Of a stretch of DNA of 64,000 nt, positions 35,271 through 45,768 are shown piece by piece; positions within the stretch are counted from its first letter, which is position 1; every line of letters begins with the position of its first letter. Under the pieces are notes generated by a model, which saw only the letters and a list, made by a program, of their open reading frames with translations, was not told the DNA's origin and ran no database searches. The stretch is from Gigaspora rosea (lineage: Eukaryota > Glomeromycota > Glomeromycetes > Diversisporales > Gigasporaceae). The DNA lies in NCBI GenBank assembly GCA_003550325.1, contig QKWP01000270.1, positions 263,817-327,816 on the forward strand, read 5' to 3'. A program made the translations under genes and the position numbers.

Positions 35271-35542
35271 GCTAAGCTGTTATAGTTGACTACATCAACT
35301 ATGGCTATAGCTAATCGGCTAGCTGACTATTAGCTGACTGAACCCATCCCTACTCCTGATTCTGCATCTTGATTGGTCAATTAGGTGTGGCAATACATTG
35401 CAATGGTGATGAATGATAACTCTCTTTTAATAAATTTAATTAAATAATTTTTTGTATAAATTTATATACAAATTAGACAAGTCAGCTTATTTGATTTATA
35501 AGTAACAGCATTTGAAACCCCCATGTCCTGTAACAATTCGAA

Positions 35543-36670
35543 TCAGGGACACTAAAAATTATGGATCCATAATTTTCCATAATTTTGAAAGAAAATCCAT
35601 AATTTTGGGAATTATCCATAAAAAGCAATTTTTGGAAATATTTATGCATAATTTTAACATTTTGATTTGTTATAAATCACGTTGTCTATTAATTTCTATT
35701 AATCTGATTGGTTGTATTCATATGATTCAAAATTTCGAGAATTTTGGAATGGTGAAATTTTGGCAATAATTCAAAGTCATCTGAATCACATGACGTGGCC
35801 CGAATTATGAAATTTAATTTCTTAATGCGCTAAATCCAAAATTTCCAAAATTTTTGCGTTATCCAAAAAAAATCAGCGTCCCTGATCCAGGAACTATGAT
35901 TTTCTGCAAAATGCAGAATGCCGCAGAATTTGAAGAATTCGCCAATTTTTGCAGAAATTGGATTTTATCACGGATAATTGCAGAAATCGACCTAAAATTT
36001 GACCAGGATCCAATCAAATTGCAAGTTTTGGCGGAGAGTTTCGGAAGAATAGACAATCAATTAACACCAAATATGAGCGCAGTCGTCGGAATTTTTGAGT
36101 GCAGAAACAGGGTTTTTATTGTAAATTTGCTAAAATTTTATTTTGCAGATAATCGCAAGAATTAAATTTAATCACCGCAGAAATTTGAGTTTTGCAGATA
36201 ATCGCAAGAATTAAATTTAATCACCGCAGAAATTTGAGTTTTGTCACCGCAAAAAATCATCGTCCCTGTAATCCAAATACGCTACACCACGTGATAGTCA
36301 CGTTACTGCAAAAGAGTTACGTCAGGGACGATGATTTTCTGCGGTGCTAAACTCAAATTCTGCGGTGATTAAATTTAATTCCTGCGATTATCTGCAAAAT
36401 AAAATTTTAGCAAATTTTGCAATAAAACCCCTGTTTCTGCACTCAAAAATTGGAATATTCTGAAGCTTTCCGACGACTACGCTCATATTTGGTGTTAATT
36501 GATTGTCTATCCTTCCGAAACTCTCCGCCAAAACTTGCAATTTGATTGGATCCTGGTCAAATTTTAGGTCGATTCTACATTATCCGTGATAAAATCCAAT
36601 TTCTGCAAAAATTGGCGAATTCTGCGGCATTCTGCGGCATTCTGCATTTTGTAGAAAATCATCGTCCCTG
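35543..36670. mobile_element. Cluster of hAT-like MITEs with CAGGGACGATGATTTTC-type ends
   Basis: One unit runs from CAGGGACACTAAAAATTATG (35543) to GCGTCCCTG near 35884. A second starts at CAGGAACTATGATTTTCTGC (35888) and ends in ATCATCGTCCCTG near 36268. A third starts CAGGGACGATGATTTTCTGC (36325) and ends ATCATCGTCCCTG near 36669, in the opposite orientation to the second. The second and third are inverse copies of each other over most of their length. Clean 8-bp duplications could not be found. A 103-codon frame at 35854-36165 is element sequence, not a gene. Confidence 0.65.
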
Positions 36671-36679
36671 GTCTACGTA

Positions 36680-37168
36680 TACTCCTGCCGATCCTGGCAG
36701 ATCCTGGTAAAGAATTCATTTAGAAATGATTAAACTCTTATAAATTGTATGATTTACATCGAATTACAAATCTTTGTATTTAAAACCGATATTTTTACTA
36801 TCATCTATAATTGTACCTACACTATAACACTCATAGCCGTATGCACGAATTTCTTTATCGACTTTTGATATACCATATATGAGTGATTGAATGAACAAAA
36901 AAAGATAGGTTGAATTGTTTCTCAAATATCACTATCATAATAGAAAAGAGTTATCCTTGTTTATAATGAAGATCGTTTTTGGTTTATTGTAGTACAACAG
37001 TGTCGTACAGTAGCTTATAATGTATTATGTATCACATAATTATAATGGTACATATTACTGCATTAAGTTTCAATTTCTCCGTTTTGTCAAAAAGTCAAAT
37101 TGGACTTTATGACCTTGGCACAACTACCTATTTAAAATAAGGAATTCTTTTTATCAATATCTGTTGAT
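36680..37168 (+). promoter_or_regulatory. Upstream region of the Sel1-repeat gene
   Basis: About 490 bases of AT-rich DNA between the MITE cluster and the first ATG. No clear TATA or CCAAT arrangement can be assigned. Just upstream of the ATG, the bases encoding EFF...SVDMGNV, open back to a stop at 37133, resemble a degraded Sel1 repeat, so the true 5' end may lie further up or be lost. Confidence 0.35.
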
Positions 37169-39514
37169 ATGGGAAATGTTATTGCAATGTATCAAAATGG
37201 ATACTACTATCTAAAGGGAAAAGGAACTGCAAAGGATGAACAGCAAAAATTTGCTCATTATCAAAAATCAATAGAAACGGAAAACGCTGATGAAATATTT
37301 GCACTTGGCAGCTCTTATAAAGATGGAGTTGGTGTTAAAAAGGATGAATATAAAGTATTCAATTACTTTCAAAAATCAGCCGAAATGAGGCACACTAGTC
37401 GAACATATAATGTTGGAAATTGTTATAGAAATCAAATTGAAGTTGAAAAAGACGAACATAGGTCATTCATTTATTATCAAAATTCAGCAAAGAAGGGGAA
37501 CATCAGAGGAACATTTAGTCTTGATAATTGTTATCTTGATAGTACTGGAGTCAAAAAGGATGAACATATGACATTCATTTATTACCAAAAATCTGCAGAG
37601 ATATGTGATTCTGATGGAATATTTCATGTCGGAGTTGAAAACGATGAACATAGGGCATTTTCTTATTATAAAAAATCAGCAGAAATGGGACATGATAGTG
37701 GAATAAATAACGTAGGATACTGTTACGTTGAAGGAATTGGAGTTGAAAAGGATGAACATAAGGCTTTCATTTATTATCAAAAATCTGCAGAGCTGGAGGA
37801 TGCTAACGGAACGTGTAATGTTGGTCATTGTTATCTTAATGGAATTGGAGTTAAAAAGGATGAATATAAGGCGTTCATTTATTATCAAAAATCTGCTGAT
37901 ATGGGGTATATTAAGGGAATATATAATGTTGGATGTTGTTATCTTGCTGGAATTGGTGTTGAAAAGGATGAATATAGGGCATTCATTTATTATCAAAAAT
38001 CTGCTGAGATGGGTTATATTAAAGGAACGTATAATGTTGGATGTTGTTATCAAAAAGGAATTGGAGTTGAAAAAGATGAACACAAGGCATTCATTTATTA
38101 TCAAAAATCTGTTGAGATGGGGAACGCTGATGGAATCTCTCAAGTTGGATATTGTTATGAAAATGGAATTGGTGTTGAAAAAGATGAGCATATGGCATTC
38201 ATTTATTATCAAAAATTAGCAGAGATGGGAAATGCTGCAGCAGTGAATAGTCTTGGATTTTGTTATCAATCTGGAATTGGAGTTGGAAAAGATGAACATA
38301 AGGCATTCGTTTATTATCAAAAATATGCTAGGATGGATTATATTAAAGGAAAATATAATGTTAGATGTTGTTATCAAAATGGAATTGGAGTTGAAAAAGA
38401 TGAACATAAGGTATTCATTTATTATCAAAAATTAGCAGAGACAGGAAATGCTGCAGCAGTGAATAGTCTTGGTCTTTGTTATCATTCTGGAATTGGAGTT
38501 AAAAAAGATGAACATAAGGCATTCGTTTATTATCAGAAATCTGCTGAGATGGGTTATACTAAAGGAATATATAACGTTGGATGTTGTTATCAAGAAGGAA
38601 TTGGAGTTGAAAAGGATGAACATAAGGCATTCGTTTATTATCAAAAATCTACTGAGTTGGGTTATAGTAAAGGAACATATAATGTTGGATGTTGTTATCA
38701 AAATGGAATTGAAGTTGAAAAGGAAGAGCTTATGGCATTCATTTATTATGCATATAATTTAGGATATTGTTATCAAAATGGAATTGGTGTTGATTTAAAC
38801 GATGAACATAAAACATTTATTTATTTTCTAAAGTTAGCAGAGATGGGCGATGCTAATGGGGCCTATAATGTTGGATATTGCTACCAAAATGGAATTGGAA
38901 TTGAAAAAGACGAATGTAATGTATTTATTCATTATCAAAAGTCTGCAGAGATGGGGCATGCTAAAGGAACAAATATGGTTGGATATTGCTATCAATATGG
39001 AATTGGAGTTGATAAGAATGAACATAAGGCATTCATTTATTATCAACAGTCTGCAAATATGGGGGATGATAGCGGAACATGTAATGTTGGATTTTGTTAT
39101 GAAAAAGGAATAGGAATTGAAAAAGATGAGCACAAAGCATTTGAATATTATCAAAAATCTGCAGCTATGGGAAATTCTAGTGCAATTTATAACCTAGGAG
39201 ATTGTTATGAAAACGGAATAGGAGTCGAAAAAAATGAGCACAAAGCATTCATTTTTTATCAAAAAGCTTCTGATATGGAAAATACAATTGCAATGAATCA
39301 AACTGGATATTGTTACAAAAACGGTATAGGGGTTGAAAAGAATGAATTTCAAGCATTCAATTTTTATCAAAAGTCTGCTGAAATGGGAAATGCTGATGGA
39401 GTCAATAACCTTGCATACTGTTATGGAAATGGAATAGGTGTTGAAAAGGATGAGCACAAGGCATTCACTTATTATCAGAAATCTGCTGAGATTGGAAACG
39501 CAAGTGCAATGTAA
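37169..39514 (+). CDS. Sel1-like repeat protein, about 21 repeats
   Basis: The 781-residue protein is built almost wholly of 36-residue Sel1-like (TPR-related) repeats with the consensus NVGYCYQNGIGVEKDEHKAF followed by IYYQKSAEMG. Such alpha-helical solenoids act as protein-protein scaffolds; in this fungal group they often go with TKL kinases, and a kinase gene lies 150 bp after the repeat array. There is no signal peptide or membrane segment. One repeat near 37621-37650 lacks its YCYxxGIG part and another near 38735-38770 is shortened. The chosen ATG falls inside what would be a repeat, so the start is uncertain. The frame ends at a TAA at 39512-39514, where the pattern predicts a tyrosine codon. 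Neighbouring repeats are very alike in DNA, which suggests recent duplication. Confidence 0.85.
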   Translation: MGNVIAMYQNGYYYLKGKGTAKDEQQKFAHYQKSIETENADEIFALGSSYKDGVGVKKDEYKVFNYFQKSAEMRHTSRTYNVGNCYRNQIEVEKDEHRSFIYYQNSAKKGNIRGTFSLDNCYLDSTGVKKDEHMTFIYYQKSAEICDSDGIFHVGVENDEHRAFSYYKKSAEMGHDSGINNVGYCYVEGIGVEKDEHKAFIYYQKSAELEDANGTCNVGHCYLNGIGVKKDEYKAFIYYQKSADMGYIKGIYNVGCCYLAGIGVEKDEYRAFIYYQKSAEMGYIKGTYNVGCCYQKGIGVEKDEHKAFIYYQKSVEMGNADGISQVGYCYENGIGVEKDEHMAFIYYQKLAEMGNAAAVNSLGFCYQSGIGVGKDEHKAFVYYQKYARMDYIKGKYNVRCCYQNGIGVEKDEHKVFIYYQKLAETGNAAAVNSLGLCYHSGIGVKKDEHKAFVYYQKSAEMGYTKGIYNVGCCYQEGIGVEKDEHKAFVYYQKSTELGYSKGTYNVGCCYQNGIEVEKEELMAFIYYAYNLGYCYQNGIGVDLNDEHKTFIYFLKLAEMGDANGAYNVGYCYQNGIGIEKDECNVFIHYQKSAEMGHAKGTNMVGYCYQYGIGVDKNEHKAFIYYQQSANMGDDSGTCNVGFCYEKGIGIEKDEHKAFEYYQKSAAMGNSSAIYNLGDCYENGIGVEKNEHKAFIFYQKASDMENTIAMNQTGYCYKNGIGVEKNEFQAFNFYQKSAEMGNADGVNNLAYCYGNGIGVEKDEHKAFTYYQKSAEIGNASAM

Positions 39515-39916
39515 AATCTTGGAGATTGTTATCAAAATGGAAAGGGAGTTGAAAAAGATGAACACAAAGCATTTATTCATTATCAAAAGTCTGCGGATAT
39601 GGGAAACGCTAATGGAATGAATAATCTTGCATATTGTTATGGAAATGGGATAGGAGTTGAAAAGGATGAACACCAGGCATTCTCTTATTATCTAAAATCT
39701 GCTAAGATGGGAAATATTAAAGCAATAAATCAAACTGGACACTGTTATTTTTACGGAATGGGAGTTGAAAAGGACGAAAATGAGGCATTTAAATATTATC
39801 AAAGATCTGCTAAGATGGGTGATTGTAACGGAATGTCCAACATTGGTTATTGTTATCGAAATGGGATTGGAGTACAAAGGGACTTACAGAAGGCTGATCA
39901 TTGGTATAAAATGTAA
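39515..39916 (+). pseudogene. 3' continuation of the Sel1-repeat array after an in-frame stop
   Basis: The same frame continues after the TAA with NLGDCYQNGKGVEKDEHKAF and three more complete repeats, ending in DHWYKM and a TAA at 39914-39916. Reading past one codon would give about 914 residues and about 25 repeats. Either a nonsense mutation shortens the protein, a short unrecognised intron removes the stop, or the base is a sequencing error. The final repeat has a diverged ending (VQRDLQKADHWY) typical of the last repeat in such proteins, so 39916 is the likely original C-terminus. Confidence 0.75.
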
Positions 39917-40070
39917 ATAACATATTTTTCCTTCTTTTTTTTTTTCTTTTATTTTTTTATATAATTATGATCTTTATAATATATGACTTTCAAATAATAA
40001 TTAGGGGAATAGAGAAGATATTAGGTAATTTAAATTATTATTACGATTATTTCATACATTATTTAACTAA

Positions 40071-41190
40071 TTGAATGTTTTATTAGACACAAATAAATGG
40101 ACATATAACGAATTTGATATTAATGATGATATTAAAAAATTATTAATTGAAGAAAAACATTCATTATCATGGATTTCTTATAAAGAATTTAATATTATCG
40201 AAAAAATAGGACAGGGTGGATTTGCTACAGTGTTTCATGCAAAATGGTTAGATAAAAAACAAAATATACGGAGGAATATTGCCCTTAAATTGCTTCGCGG
40301 ATCAAAATCTTATAATGAGGAATTTATAAAAGAGGTGACGTTCTATTTAAATGTTTATTATTAATTTTTGATAATTTGAATTAAGTTGCTTTGTTTTAAT
40401 ATTAAAGTTAAAGGCATATTGTGACATTCGCTCTAAATGTCCATCATTTTTAAGATGTTATGGAATATCAAAAGACGATACTTCTGAAGACTATATCCTT
40501 GTTTTAAAATATGCAGAAAAGGGTTCTTTGCGCAAAAATCTTCTCTCAGTAGCACGAATGAAGTGGAAAGATAAATTAACTTTACTGCATTGTATTGCTT
40601 CTGATCTTCAAATAATTCATTCTCAAAATCTTATTCATCGAGATCTGCATAGCGGTAATATTTTACAAGATAACTTACATAGTGCATATATTGCAGACTT
40701 GGGACTTTCAATCTCAACAAATATAGAAATAAAGGCAGAACGTCGTGGTGTTTATGGAATTTTACCATATATAGCTCCAGAAGTTTTGGACGAAGGCCAA
40801 TATTCGACGAAATCAGATATTTATTCATTTGGAATAATTATGTGGGAAATTTTACACGGAAAATCAGTATCTTATAGTCGAAAATTTTTTGGGCCACAAC
40901 TTCAAATACAAATATGCCGTAATAATTTAAGACCACCTATTATAGAGGACGCTCCGCAATGCTATATAATTTTAATGAAGAAATGTTGGGATAATGATCC
41001 AGTAAACCGCCCATCAGCAACAAACATCTGTGAAATTCTTACGGAATGGCAAAATGATGAAAATATTCTATTAGAATTAACTAAATCGGATGAAATATTA
41101 GAAAATATTAAATATTCACATATACAAACATATTCAGATACTACACTTTTATATCAAGGTAATAACTATATTTTTGTTTTTGATGAATAG
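40071..41190 (+). CDS. TKL-type protein kinase, two exons (40071-40334, 40408-41190), 5' end unresolved
   Basis: Catalytic kinase domain with all core motifs: glycine loop IGQGGFATVFHA, lysine in IALKLL, catalytic loop HRDLHSGNIL, metal-binding DLG in IADLGLS (DLG instead of DFG, common in these fungal kinases), YIAPEVL, SDIYSFGIIMWEIL and a final RPSA block. It probably phosphorylates Ser/Thr/Tyr of unknown partners in the cytoplasm. A 73-bp intron (GTGACG...TTAAAG, 40335-40407, phase 0) restores the FIKELKAY segment expected between the lysine and the hinge. The first exon contains no ATG: the frame opens after a stop at 40068-40070, with TTG first. The true start must therefore be in an upstream exon, possibly joined at the AG at 40085-40086. 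No phase-compatible donor could be found at the end of the Sel1 gene. The tail after the kinase domain is short and unremarkable. Confidence 0.85.
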
Positions 41191-41194
41191 AATT

Positions 41195-42070
41195 TATTAT
41201 TTAATAATAATTATTTAACAGACAGCAAAATGAATTACCTGAGTATTGAAGAATGATATAGCAATTATTTTTTGCAAAAAGAAATTACAAATATTGCGGT
41301 ATATTAAGGTGTATTAGTTCATTTCGCGAATTTATTAACTTACCAGGAACGAAATGATGTACAGATGGAGTTTTAATCAAGTGATCTCTTTTCTGTACCC
41401 ACGTGAGTAGAAGTGTTATGAGACACCGTATCATTATTGTAAAACCTGCATCATATAAATGCTTAAAGTTTTTTTTTAATTTGGAGAAATCAATGTTTAA
41501 TCGATTATTTAATATGCCGGGGATAATTTGTGCAAATCTGATTTAATAACAATTTAATACTTCAATATTTTACATTTGTAATAGTTTATAAGATAAAAAA
41601 AATATTGGTACTGTAAATCAGATATTAAAAATGCAATAATAAATATAATAAAAATGCAATTTTAGATATTTACTGCATTTCTGAATGCGAATTATCCAAT
41701 TTAATTATCTAACGAATTAGTGTATTCTACAAATAACTCAATGTAATTTGTAGTGTTCGAGATATTTCTCAATTGGAACAATTAATTGAAGGATCTTTCT
41801 AACAATTTTAATATAAATTTATATGGTTTTAAATTTGTCTACAGAAAAAATGCCCTGGCCAATTTTTTAGTCAATGGCGTATTACATAAAAAATCTAAGG
41901 TACAATGAAAAAAAATTATCTCAGGAAATGATGCTATCAGCGATTTATTATTAAAAAATAATTGTCGAAGAAATGATCTAACAGATGAAGACTGAATTTG
42001 AAACGGGTTTGTTTGCCATACAGTGCCCGCCGTAAGTATAGTTGGTGGTAGAATTACTGTAATTCGGCAA
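41195..42070. other. Intergenic AT-rich region, nothing recognised
   Basis: Downstream of the kinase. A minus-strand frame at 41839-42237 is built partly from the array at 42075-42165 and is not supported. Confidence 0.45.
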
Positions 42071-42074
42071 ATAA

Positions 42075-42165
42075 ATACTGTTACGGCAAGTGCCGTAATG
42101 CCGCAATGCCGCAATGCCGTAATGTCGTAATGCCGTAATGCCATAATGTCGTTGTATCTTAATAT
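42075..42165. repeat. 9-bp tandem array GCCGTAATG
   Basis: About eight to ten copies of GCCGTAATG/GCCGCAATG in tandem. Confidence 0.85.
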
Positions 42166-42589
42166 TATAATGCTTTGTGTTAAAATTATAGTCGTTAGAT
42201 CAGTATGATGACGAAAGACGAAACAAAACAAAGTCACTGCCGAAAGGTGAAGTCATAAATTCATCTGATGAAAGATGAAGCCTAAAATTGAAAGACGCAC
42301 CCGCCAAAAAAAAATAAAAGAAAAAAAGGTGGATATTGTTTGTTTTGCCTCTCATTTGTGGGTATAATATAATGAAGAACATAAACGTGCATTGCCCTTC
42401 TGCTATCGAGCGACTACATATTCTGTGCGCATCGGGGGTTTTTTTTCTTTAACTTACATGGTTGTCGTCACGACAAGCTGTTATTATTCATGTGACTGTC
42501 GTCCCCGACAGGCCACAATTTTATGGCTGACGTCGCAGCAAGCCATTTAATCAAATATTGTATCGCTTCGAGTCGGGGGGTCGATGTAA

Positions 42590-42803
42590 GGCCAGACCAA
42601 TTTAATTCGCTGGTTTACATTACATCCTTCTCACAAAAGGGGGTGGGCTGGAGGGAGTTTATTATAAAAAATCTTTCCGAAATGATCCGCGATATTATAA
42701 AAGGTTTCCGAAATTTTCCGCCTATATAGTGAGGGGGCAAAAGGAGGAGGGCAGAAGAGAGGGGAGGGGATAATGTAAACCGCCGAATTAAATTGGTCTG
42801 GCC
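42590..42803. mobile_element. PIF/Harbinger-type MITE, 214 bp
   Basis: The inverted ends GGCCAGACCAATTTAATTCG and its inverse are flanked by TAA on each side (42587-42589, 42804-42806). A 3-bp TWA duplication with GGCC ends is the Harbinger signature. The G/C-rich centre has no coding capacity. Confidence 0.85.
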
Positions 42804-42951
42804 TAACCAGAATTTAAGTCGAGTTCGCAGAAAAGACAAATTAATTCTCATCGTTTTCCTATGCCTGCTAAAATACTATGACCCGACTATCTCATACTTA
42901 ATTGCCTCGTACTTATTTATTTACCTCATACTTTGTACTCGCTGATTAATC

Positions 42952-43215
42952 GGGTCTGTATTATTTCACTGACAATCAACTCACTGACACCCCGCTTCGC
43001 CGACAATCAATTTACCGACAGGCTTGTTTTACAGGCAACCAGTTCACCGACACTCAATTTACAATCAAGTTGACTTTAACCGAAAAGCTTGTTTGTCAAC
43101 AATTAATTCACTGAAAGTACATTTCACTTACTAGATTGATTTAATAACAAGCTTATTTTGACAAGAATATAATTCACCGACAGTACGTTTCACCAAAAGT
43201 ACATTTCCATTATGC
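42952..43215. repeat. TTCACCGACA foldback-type array
   Basis: The left end GGGTCTGTATTATTTCACTG followed by ACAATCAACTCACTGACA matches the left end of the element at 18625. Tandem CACCGACA-type units follow to about 43210. The right half seems lost or replaced by the next element. Confidence 0.65.
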
Positions 43216-43255
43216 AAGACAAAAAATTAAGTTTGCGTGGCCTAAAATGGGTTTG

Positions 43256-43490
43256 GGTCAAAATCCCGACAAACAAAATACTAACAGGTCATAATTCTGA
43301 CAAAAAAATCCCAACAATCAAAAAAGTTTCACTTAAACAATTTTACTATAAAATCGTCTAAATCCAAACCCTAACCTAGGTGCTCACCCTAACTCTAACC
43401 TAAGCACTCACCCTAACCCTAACCTAACTTAAATAAACTTAATAATTTTTTTGTGTCGGGATTGTCAGGATTTTTTTGTCAATTTTGACC
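43256..43490. mobile_element. MITE with GGTCAAAATCCCGACA ends and telomere-like core
   Basis: The left end GGTCAAAATCCCGACAAAC is mirrored at the right by the inverse of GGTCAAAATTGACAAA followed by TCCCGACAC. The centre (43365-43430) is CCCTAACCTAGGTGCTCACC and further CCCTAACCCTAACC copies. Confidence 0.6.
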
Positions 43491-43499
43491 AGCACCTGG

Positions 43500-44040
43500 G
43501 TAATACAACCTTCTGGAGAGGAAATATCCATTCGGGAGAGTGCAAATTTTGACTATTCCGGATCTGCTCATCGAAGAATTCGAACATGCATAAAAGTAAA
43601 AAAAGCAAAAACTAATATTTAAATCAATCTTGGTACACTGATTAAAAATGACAGGAATGAAATTTTACATAAAATAAACACCATTCTAACTCTATGTGCA
43701 TCTAATAATAAGGCCCTAACCTTAAATTTTTTCTTACGCACTTAGTTTGACAAGCCTGTCAGTAATTTGACTATTAGTAAAGTAGGGTGTTGGTGAGTTG
43801 ATTGTTAGTAAACAAGCTGCACCAGATAATATCTATATCATAATACATTACTGATTGCATTTTTGCATGCTGTTAAAGGCGGAAATCCAGGCTGGTACTA
43901 CAGAACAGATAACCAACAACACCAAGACAAAAAAAAACACCTCACTATACCCAATGTTGAGAGGCAGTAAGGCTAAAGCATATCAGGTATAAGGCGAGAC
44001 CACGTAATAATTTATTTTATGAACAAAAAGCAGTGAAACC
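43500..44040. other. Intergenic stretch, nothing recognised
   Basis: No arrays or coding frames could be supported. Confidence 0.4.
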
Positions 44041-44514
44041 AAGGTTGGTTTAGGGGTCTTAGCTGGGTCGGGTCTAACCCAACCCGGACCCAACACGGAT
44101 CAGGTTGGGTCAGATCAAACCCGGGTCAGGTCTGACCCGGGTCAGAAAAACTCGGGTCGGGTCAGACCTGGGTCAGACCCGGGTTAATGATGGGTGACGC
44201 ATGATGAAACCATTTCATTGATAAATAAATAAAATAATATACTTACAAAATCTCTGTGAATAATATTATTTTAATGTAAAAATAAAAGGCTACACACAAC
44301 ATCTTTGGCAATCTGCAATTTGTCTGCACATTGTAATCTTTTAAAATTCACTTTCATATTCATGTAAATTTCTGTCATTGGAAACCATATTATAAAATCC
44401 ATTATTGTCTATTTGTTGTAGTTAATGCCTTAAATTAAAATATTCATTGTTTCATAATTAATAATAAAGGATCCCATTTATACCTTTCATGACCCTATAG
44501 AATTTAATAATATT

Positions 44515-45032
44515 GAGGGAAGTACAGTCATTCGCACATTACCGAATTCGGAACGTTAAATCCTGGGCCCTGAAGTAGCAGGAACCTGGCTAGTTACGGC
44601 AGCATGCAGGCTTGAGATACTTACCCAATGTGGTAGAGGCAGCTGCATGGCTTGAGATACAAACTCCTGAGAAGTACGCTATTAGGGGATCTCAGGTACA
44701 CCAATCTGGAAGCACAAAGCACCTACCTAGCAATGTACACCAAATTGGAAGTGATAATACTAGGTAGTGTGGGTAAAATGGCGGACATGTGAATACCAAT
44801 TGTTGGTTAGAGAGGGACGTACAAAACCAGGTCAGTCATATAAATAGGAATATGGAAGGCTCTGGTGGGTTTTAGCCGTGGATAAATGGTTGTATTACCT
44901 AAAGTCCTAGTTCCAATACTTGTATATAATATGTATGTACTTCGGCAATATGTCAACTTACTTAAGTATTAATAAAGTTTGGGGCAGAAGCTACACCTGG
45001 GGTTCCCCCTAATATATAAAAAAAAAAAAAAA
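44515..45032 (+). mobile_element. Poly(A) retroposon of 518 bp with 15-bp target duplication
   Basis: It is bounded by the exact duplication GAATTTAATAATATT (44500-44514, 45033-45047) and ends in a run of A after AATATAT, which is LINE-type target-primed insertion. It contains a TATA-like TATAAATAGG (44840), an AATAAA at about 44971 and two copies of a GGCTTGAGATAC segment near 44610 and 44650. No coding frame or tRNA-like head was recognised, so it is either a SINE of unknown origin or a reverse-transcribed non-coding or LTR-derived RNA. Confidence 0.75.
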
Positions 45033-45163
45033 GAATTTAATAATATTTGGATGGAAATTGACTTTTCTTAGTAGTTTAAGCTCTTATTTCAGGTTATTGA
45101 GATTATTGCTAAAAAATATAGCTTTATACCAGAACATAATTCAAATTTTAATATCATAAATAC

Positions 45164-45390
45164 CTCTCTAATAAAATCTTTATAGATTTTTTCATCAAAT
45201 TCTGTATTGATATCGATTTTAAGACATTTGAGAGCAACTGTTAAATCACAATTTTTTATTCATACTTAAAAACCTTTCCAAAGCCTCTAATACCAATTAA
45301 TGTAGGGTCTGTAAACTTTTTATATTCAACATAATTAATATGCCCCTCAAACATGGCCTTTTCAAACCATTCTTCTAATATTTTTACCAT
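45164..45390 (-). pseudogene. TKL protein kinase exon fragment
   Basis: The minus strand from the ATG at 45390 reads EEWFEKAMFEGHINYVEYKK, then a glycine-loop region LIGIRGFGKVFKYE. After a stop and frameshift it continues TVALKCLKID (with the ATP-contacting lysine) and IYKDFIREV, ending at a GTATTT donor-like site. This is the start of the catalytic domain of the same kinase family as the gene at 40071, with the first glycine of the loop present and a glycine-to-arginine change within it. The catalytic loop and everything after are absent. It lies between the ends of a hAT-type element, so it may have been captured by it. Confidence 0.8.
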
Positions 45391-45768
45391 GATTTTTGTA
45401 TGCAAAAAAAATGTCGTACTGTACGAACTAGGGCTGTTAATCGGTCCAGTCTGTGACTAATGGTCCTTCGGTCCATCCAGGAACCAGGCCAGTCCAGTTC
45501 TTTTTAGGAAAGACTGAAAGGACCATCGGTCCTAATAGTAAATATCAAATTATTATGATAATACGCATTTTAAAACCTATAAAATATTGGTTTTGATTAA
45601 AATTCAATTACAACCCCCTTTAGTTTGTTAAACAAGATTAAACCACGTTTAATGTATAATAAGAACGGGGTGTTGTTAACGTTAATAAAATAGAGAAATT
45701 TATTAATGACAGCAATGGCATGATCAGTTGATTTACAATTTGACTGTATTTGTGCGAAATAATGCCTA

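Larger units (their letters stand above)
29843..35402. mobile_element. Possible large nested TIR element(s), ends 29843/35402 and 30093/35352
   Basis: Two nested pairs of inverted ends are seen. The outer pair is AATGTATTGCTACCATAATT at 29852 against the inverse of AATTAGGTGTGGCAATACAT near 35379. The inner pair is TAGGGATAGGTTCAGC at 30093 against GAACCCATCCCTA ending at 35352. No convincing target duplication was found for either, so they may be one element with a diverged segment in each arm. The inside is filled by the element at 30248-32566, a palindrome and minisatellites. No transposase is seen. Confidence 0.45.

Noticed and set aside
35854-36165. 103-codon open frame
   Set aside because: It is MITE sequence with inverse copies next to it; the frame is not preserved in the sister copy.
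37676-39673. Several open frames antisense to, or shifted from, the Sel1 gene
   Set aside because: They repeat with the 108-bp Sel1 unit and are shadows of it.
40071-40364. 97-residue kinase N-terminal protein starting at TTG
   Set aside because: TTG is not a likely start here, and the frame ends only because it reads into the intron; it is exon sequence of the kinase gene.
42085-42165. CRISPR-like or other spaced repeat arrays
   Set aside because: All arrays seen here are gapless tandem repeats without unique spacers, and the DNA is eukaryotic.
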